A DNA stretch of 64,000 nucleotides from an uncultured Gemmatimonadota bacterium (GTDB lineage: Bacteria; Gemmatimonadota; Gemmatimonadetes; Gemmatimonadales; Gemmatimonadaceae), in assembly GCA_902826615.1 (NCBI GenBank), contig CADEFN010000005.1:310001-374000 (forward strand), in the 5' to 3' direction. Below, piece by piece: positions 61,173 to 64,000 of this stretch. The position numbers and the translations under genes were made by a program. The notes under the pieces are model-generated. The model worked only from the letters and a program-made list of their open reading frames with translations, had not been told where the DNA came from and did not search any database. The stretch's first letter is position 1. Each line of letters begins with the position of its first letter.

Positions 61173-62906
61173 ATGACGACACGTCCCGGTTTCTCAGCGC
61201 TCTGCGCCGTCCTGGTCCTGACACTCGCGTGCCGCGCTGCACCCGAGGTGTCTCGCGCTGCGCCCGCGATCGACACCGACCTGATGGATGTGACGGTGCC
61301 CGAGCTGCAGCAGCTGTACGCTGCCAGGAAGTACACCGCCACACAGGTGGTGCAGTGGCATCTTGATCGTATCGATCGCTACAACGGCGTGTACGGTGCC
61401 ATCGAAACCGTGCTGCGTGAAGATGCGCTGGCCGATGCCAAACGCCTGGATGCAAGTAGTGGCGCTCATGGCCCGCTGTGGGGTGTGCCGATTGTCATCA
61501 AGGCCAACACCAGCGTGAAGGGGCAGGTGACAACGGCGGGATGGGAGGGTTTCGCCCGTGCGGGACACGAACTCATCGCCCCGCAGGACGCCACCATCGT
61601 CGCGCGGCTCAAGGCAGCAGGGGCCATCATTGTGGGCCTCGCCAACATGCCCGATCTCGCGAACTCCGACACCAATCGCAGCACGTCATACGGTCGAACC
61701 GGGAACGCCTACGATGTGCGTTTTTCGCCGGGAGGCTCGTCGGGTGGCGTGGTCACCGCCGTTGCCGCCAACATGGCGGTGCTCGGCAATGGCACGGACA
61801 CCGGCAACTCCATCAGAATGCCGGCGGCAACAAGTGCGCTCTTCGGTGTCTTTCCCACGCGGGGCCTGGTCAGCATCGCCGGCATTGCGCCGCTGGACTG
61901 GCTGCTCGACAACACCGGTCCCATCGCCCGCACCGCGACCGATGCCGCCATCGCCCTTGCGGTGATGGCAGGGCCTGACTCGCTCGATCGTCCGACGCTC
62001 GCCGTGCCGCCAGCGGCACAACAGGCGCCTTACGAGTCGTATCTCACGCCAGGTGCGCTCAAGGGAAAACGCTTCGGCGTGCCCGCCTTTGTCATGGCGG
62101 GTGACGGCGTGCCCTTTCACGGCATTCCGTCAACGGTGCCAGCGAGCGCATTCGAGAAAGTCCGGACCGCGGCCAGCATGCCCCTGCGACCCGCGACGCG
62201 GGAAATGTTCATGAAGGCGGTCGACGCGTTACGTGCCGCCGGGGCCGAAGTGGTGATGGGTGACAGCGTGCTGTCGACCGACTTCGCACGACTCGCGGCG
62301 CGCGTGTCGACCTATGCCTTCATGCGCGATGGCACCGATCAGTTTCTCGCCAGGTTTGGTCCCGCCGAGTACCACTCGGCGGCCGACTATCTCAAGGTTG
62401 TCGGGACGCCGTTGTATACGTCGTCGATCGGCACGGAGGACCACTTCCGCAACCTTGGTGGCGTGCGTCTGGAGCAGCAGGTGCTCGACGACGGGGCGGT
62501 GTCAGAACGGTTGTATCACGCGCCCCGCCGCGCCATGCTGGCCGAGTATGTCGCAACGCTTGATCGCATGAAGCTCGACGGGCTGGTGTATCCTGCCATC
62601 CAGATGCCCCCGCCTGACGAGAGCATGCCGCAGGATGGTCGCTTGAGCGAGGGGCCCCATTCGGCCACAAGCTGGGTGAACATGATCGGTGTTCCTGCGG
62701 TGGTGGTGCCGGCGGGATTTTATGCCAGTGGGTTGCCGTTCGGGCTGGAGTTTTCGGCGCGCCCGTGGAAGGATGGTGACCTGCTGGGGATTGCCTACGC
62801 ATGGGAAGCAGCCGGCACCTGGCGTACGCCGCCTGTGCTGGTGGAGCGGGGGCTGCTGGCGACCATGCCGGCGCGCGAGTCGCGGACGGGGCGCGGGCAA
62901 CGCTGA
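61173..62906 (+). CDS. Exported amidase (amidase signature family) lipoprotein
   Basis: 577 residues from the ATG at 61173. Lipobox LTLAC|R. Catalytic triad by motif: Lys110 in IVIKANTSVKG, cis-Ser among 189/190 (SPGGSSGGVV) and nucleophile Ser213 (GTDTGNSIRMPA). This fits the amidase signature family; the GNS version of the last motif is found in some members. Hydrolyses amide bonds, substrate unknown. Full length. Confidence 0.92.
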   Translation: MTTRPGFSALCAVLVLTLACRAAPEVSRAAPAIDTDLMDVTVPELQQLYAARKYTATQVVQWHLDRIDRYNGVYGAIETVLREDALADAKRLDASSGAHGPLWGVPIVIKANTSVKGQVTTAGWEGFARAGHELIAPQDATIVARLKAAGAIIVGLANMPDLANSDTNRSTSYGRTGNAYDVRFSPGGSSGGVVTAVAANMAVLGNGTDTGNSIRMPAATSALFGVFPTRGLVSIAGIAPLDWLLDNTGPIARTATDAAIALAVMAGPDSLDRPTLAVPPAAQQAPYESYLTPGALKGKRFGVPAFVMAGDGVPFHGIPSTVPASAFEKVRTAASMPLRPATREMFMKAVDALRAAGAEVVMGDSVLSTDFARLAARVSTYAFMRDGTDQFLARFGPAEYHSAADYLKVVGTPLYTSSIGTEDHFRNLGGVRLEQQVLDDGAVSERLYHAPRRAMLAEYVATLDRMKLDGLVYPAIQMPPPDESMPQDGRLSEGPHSATSWVNMIGVPAVVVPAGFYASGLPFGLEFSARPWKDGDLLGIAYAWEAAGTWRTPPVLVERGLLATMPARESRTGRGQR

Positions 62907-63108
62907 AAAAGTGCGCGACGCCCGCCTTGTGGGCGAGCGCCGCTGGTCAATCCGGACGGAGCGCAGGCCGGCCCGTGGTGTGTCGGTGATGCGCCCCGTG
63001 ACCTTCAGCACTACATATGCAGCCGCCGACACGCGGTCGGGACGAGGGGGCAAAGAAATCGAGTAAGAAAACGGTTGTAGCTCTGTCCTGTTTGACCAGC
63101 GCGCGTTA

Positions 63109-63158
63109 TCGATGACTGCTGCGTGTCCCATTGAACGACCCGCGTCTGCAGTCATCGA
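63109..63158 (+). promoter_or_regulatory. 11-bp perfect inverted repeat before cytochrome c gene
   Basis: TCGATGACTGC (63109-63119) and GCAGTCATCGA (63148-63158), 28 bp apart. Directly upstream of the cytochrome start at 63184; could be an operator or a leader hairpin. Confidence 0.5.
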
Positions 63159-63183
63159 CAGCACTTCCCCCCTTCGACGTACC

Positions 63184-63600
63184 ATGATGAGATCGCCTTT
63201 CGTCCTCCTCCTGACCGCCGGAACGCTGGCCTGCGCAACGACCAGTTCGACGCCTGTAGCAAGCGCCGCAGCAGTGTCTGCACCAGACGCGCGCCTTATT
63301 ACACAGGGTGATTCCCTGTTCAATAACGGCGCCTGCATTCGATGCCACGGCCGCGCCGGATCTGGTGGAAGCAATGGGCCAAGTCTTGCGAGCGGGCCGT
63401 GGCTGCATGCCGATGGGAGTGTGCCTGCGCTCGCACGGGTGATCACCACGGGAGTTCCGCGCGACTCACTCCGGGACCCCGCGCGTCGCTTTGCGATGAA
63501 CCCGCGTGGCGGCCCGATGAACCTCACCGATGCTCAAGTGAATGCGGTGGCGGCGTATGTGTGGAGCATTTCACGATCCAAGCAGGCGCTCGCGCGCTGA
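63184..63600 (+). CDS. Cytochrome c lipoprotein
   Basis: 138 residues; ATG at 63184 or the ATG just after. Lipobox GTLAC|A. Haem-binding CIRCH (Cys51, Cys54, His55), a Met-containing region (RFAMNPRGGPMNL) as sixth ligand, and a closing helix AYVWSISRSKQ typical of class I cytochromes. A small membrane-anchored electron carrier. It follows the amidase gene but with 277 bp between and a large palindrome, so it is probably separately controlled. Confidence 0.88.
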   Translation: MMRSPFVLLLTAGTLACATTSSTPVASAAAVSAPDARLITQGDSLFNNGACIRCHGRAGSGGSNGPSLASGPWLHADGSVPALARVITTGVPRDSLRDPARRFAMNPRGGPMNLTDAQVNAVAAYVWSISRSKQALAR

Positions 63601-63653
63601 CGGCGGCACATCCAACGGCAGAGAGCTGCGAAGTCGCGGCGAGGCTCCAGGTG

Positions 63654-64000
63654 TCATTCCCGAAGGCGAAAGAAGGCGAGCACGTACCCGTCAGCGTCAG
63701 CAACCTCGAAGCCCCACAAGCCCTGATCAATGAACGACAGCTCCTTCACAAACCTGGCGCCACGACCCTGAAACTCCACGAATAACGCGTCGGGATCTAC
63801 CGTATAGACGTAGGCATCCCAGCGCGCCCAGACGTGGCGCGTGTGGTTAGGTTGAGGGAGCACGTCGGGTGTGATGGCCTTGAGCATTATGGACGCGTTC
63901 TCGCGACGCAGACCGGCGTAGTACACGTCTTCGGGTGGCCCCTGAAAGTCGATCCGGAATCCGAGTCGCTCGACGTAGTAGGCAATCGAGGCGTGGAGAT
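63654..64000 (-). CDS. VOC (glyoxalase/bleomycin-resistance-like) protein, N-terminus outside window
   Basis: Reading leftward from the edge, about 115 residues are visible and end at 63654. The opening (SIAYYVERLGFRIDFQGPPE) and closing (GLWGFEVADADGYVLAFF) strand patterns are those of VOC domains, with the typical metal ligands partly represented (HTRHVW, and the last strand's DADG). Metal use is uncertain. Confidence 0.85.
   Translation of the reverse strand, partial: LHASIAYYVERLGFRIDFQGPPEDVYYAGLRRENASIMLKAITPDVLPQPNHTRHVWARWDAYVYTVDPDALFVEFQGRGARFVKELSFIDQGLWGFEVADADGYVLAFFRLRE

Noticed and set aside
62907-63183. Terminator after the amidase (CGCCC/GGGCG stem near 62921)
   Set aside because: Only a 5-bp stem without a T-run; too weak to list.
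1-64000. tRNA, rRNA, insertion sequences, integrases, CRISPR arrays
   Set aside because: No cloverleaf-like segment, transposase or integrase motif, or direct-repeat array was seen on either strand by reading.

Overview
The window is bacterial chromosome with high G+C (about two thirds by eye) and tightly packed genes, many overlapping by the 4-bp ATGA junction. No rRNA, tRNA, phage, insertion sequence or CRISPR array was seen. The gene content fits a soil- or water-type Gemmatimonadota bacterium, or a close relative such as Acidobacteriota: PadR regulators paired with orphan duplicated FtsX/MacB permeases (the ADOP family), a Ser/Thr kinase with a TPR tail beside a TIGR02999-type sigma factor, collagen-like secreted proteins, a DUF2911 lipoprotein, tricorn-like protease, aspartyl protease with DUF3887, and many small lipoproteins. 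The phylum is an inference from gene families; no marker gene such as 16S or a ribosomal protein is present.

Layout. 1-3.3 kb: a partial Ig-like lipoprotein, then an operon of three collagen-like secreted proteins and a small lipoprotein. 3.3-6.7 kb: Ser/Thr kinase converging with its likely sigma factor. 6.8-11.6 kb: envelope proteins, including a beta-propeller, a plug-only TonB-like protein and a DUF2911 lipoprotein. 11.8-14.8 kb: PadR plus ADOP permease. 14.8-19.9 kb: a FecI/FecR/TonB-receptor/DUF4249 uptake operon. 20.2-29.3 kb: tricorn-like protease, a second ADOP permease, then a third with its own PadR. 29.4-35.5 kb: small membrane, metallo-beta-lactamase-fold, TolC-like and lipoprotein genes. 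35.7-37.6 kb: LytS/LytTR-type two-component pair. 38.0-41.3 kb: an operon of lipoprotein, ECF sigma factor, membrane anti-sigma with a glycogen-binding-type (CBM48/E-set) domain, and an exported protein with the same domain at its C-terminus. 41.6-47.6 kb: two alpha/beta hydrolases, a duplicated lipoprotein, and an OmpR-type two-component system that encloses one hydrolase gene. 47.8-52.8 kb: lipoprotein, a KefB-type antiporter broken by a frameshift, and a two-subunit molybdenum hydroxylase. 53.0-54.9 kb: an ECF sigma factor with an anti-sigma fused to a YCII-like domain. 55.4-64 kb: metallo-beta-lactamase-fold lipoprotein, a PepSY-type operon, CBM9-like protein, aspartyl protease under a likely ArsR-type regulator, amidase, cytochrome c, and a partial VOC protein.

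The common theme is surface sensing and export. Four sigma factors appear: three with adjacent membrane anti-sigma partners and one converging with a kinase. There are also two two-component systems and two PadR switches, surrounded by lipoproteins and outer-membrane proteins. The most unusual modules are the CBM48-bearing sigma/anti-sigma operon (38.0-41.3 kb), the YCII-fused anti-sigma (54.3 kb) and the collagen cassette (0.6-3.3 kb). Several clean inverted repeats in promoter regions are recorded as candidate operators; none has been tested.
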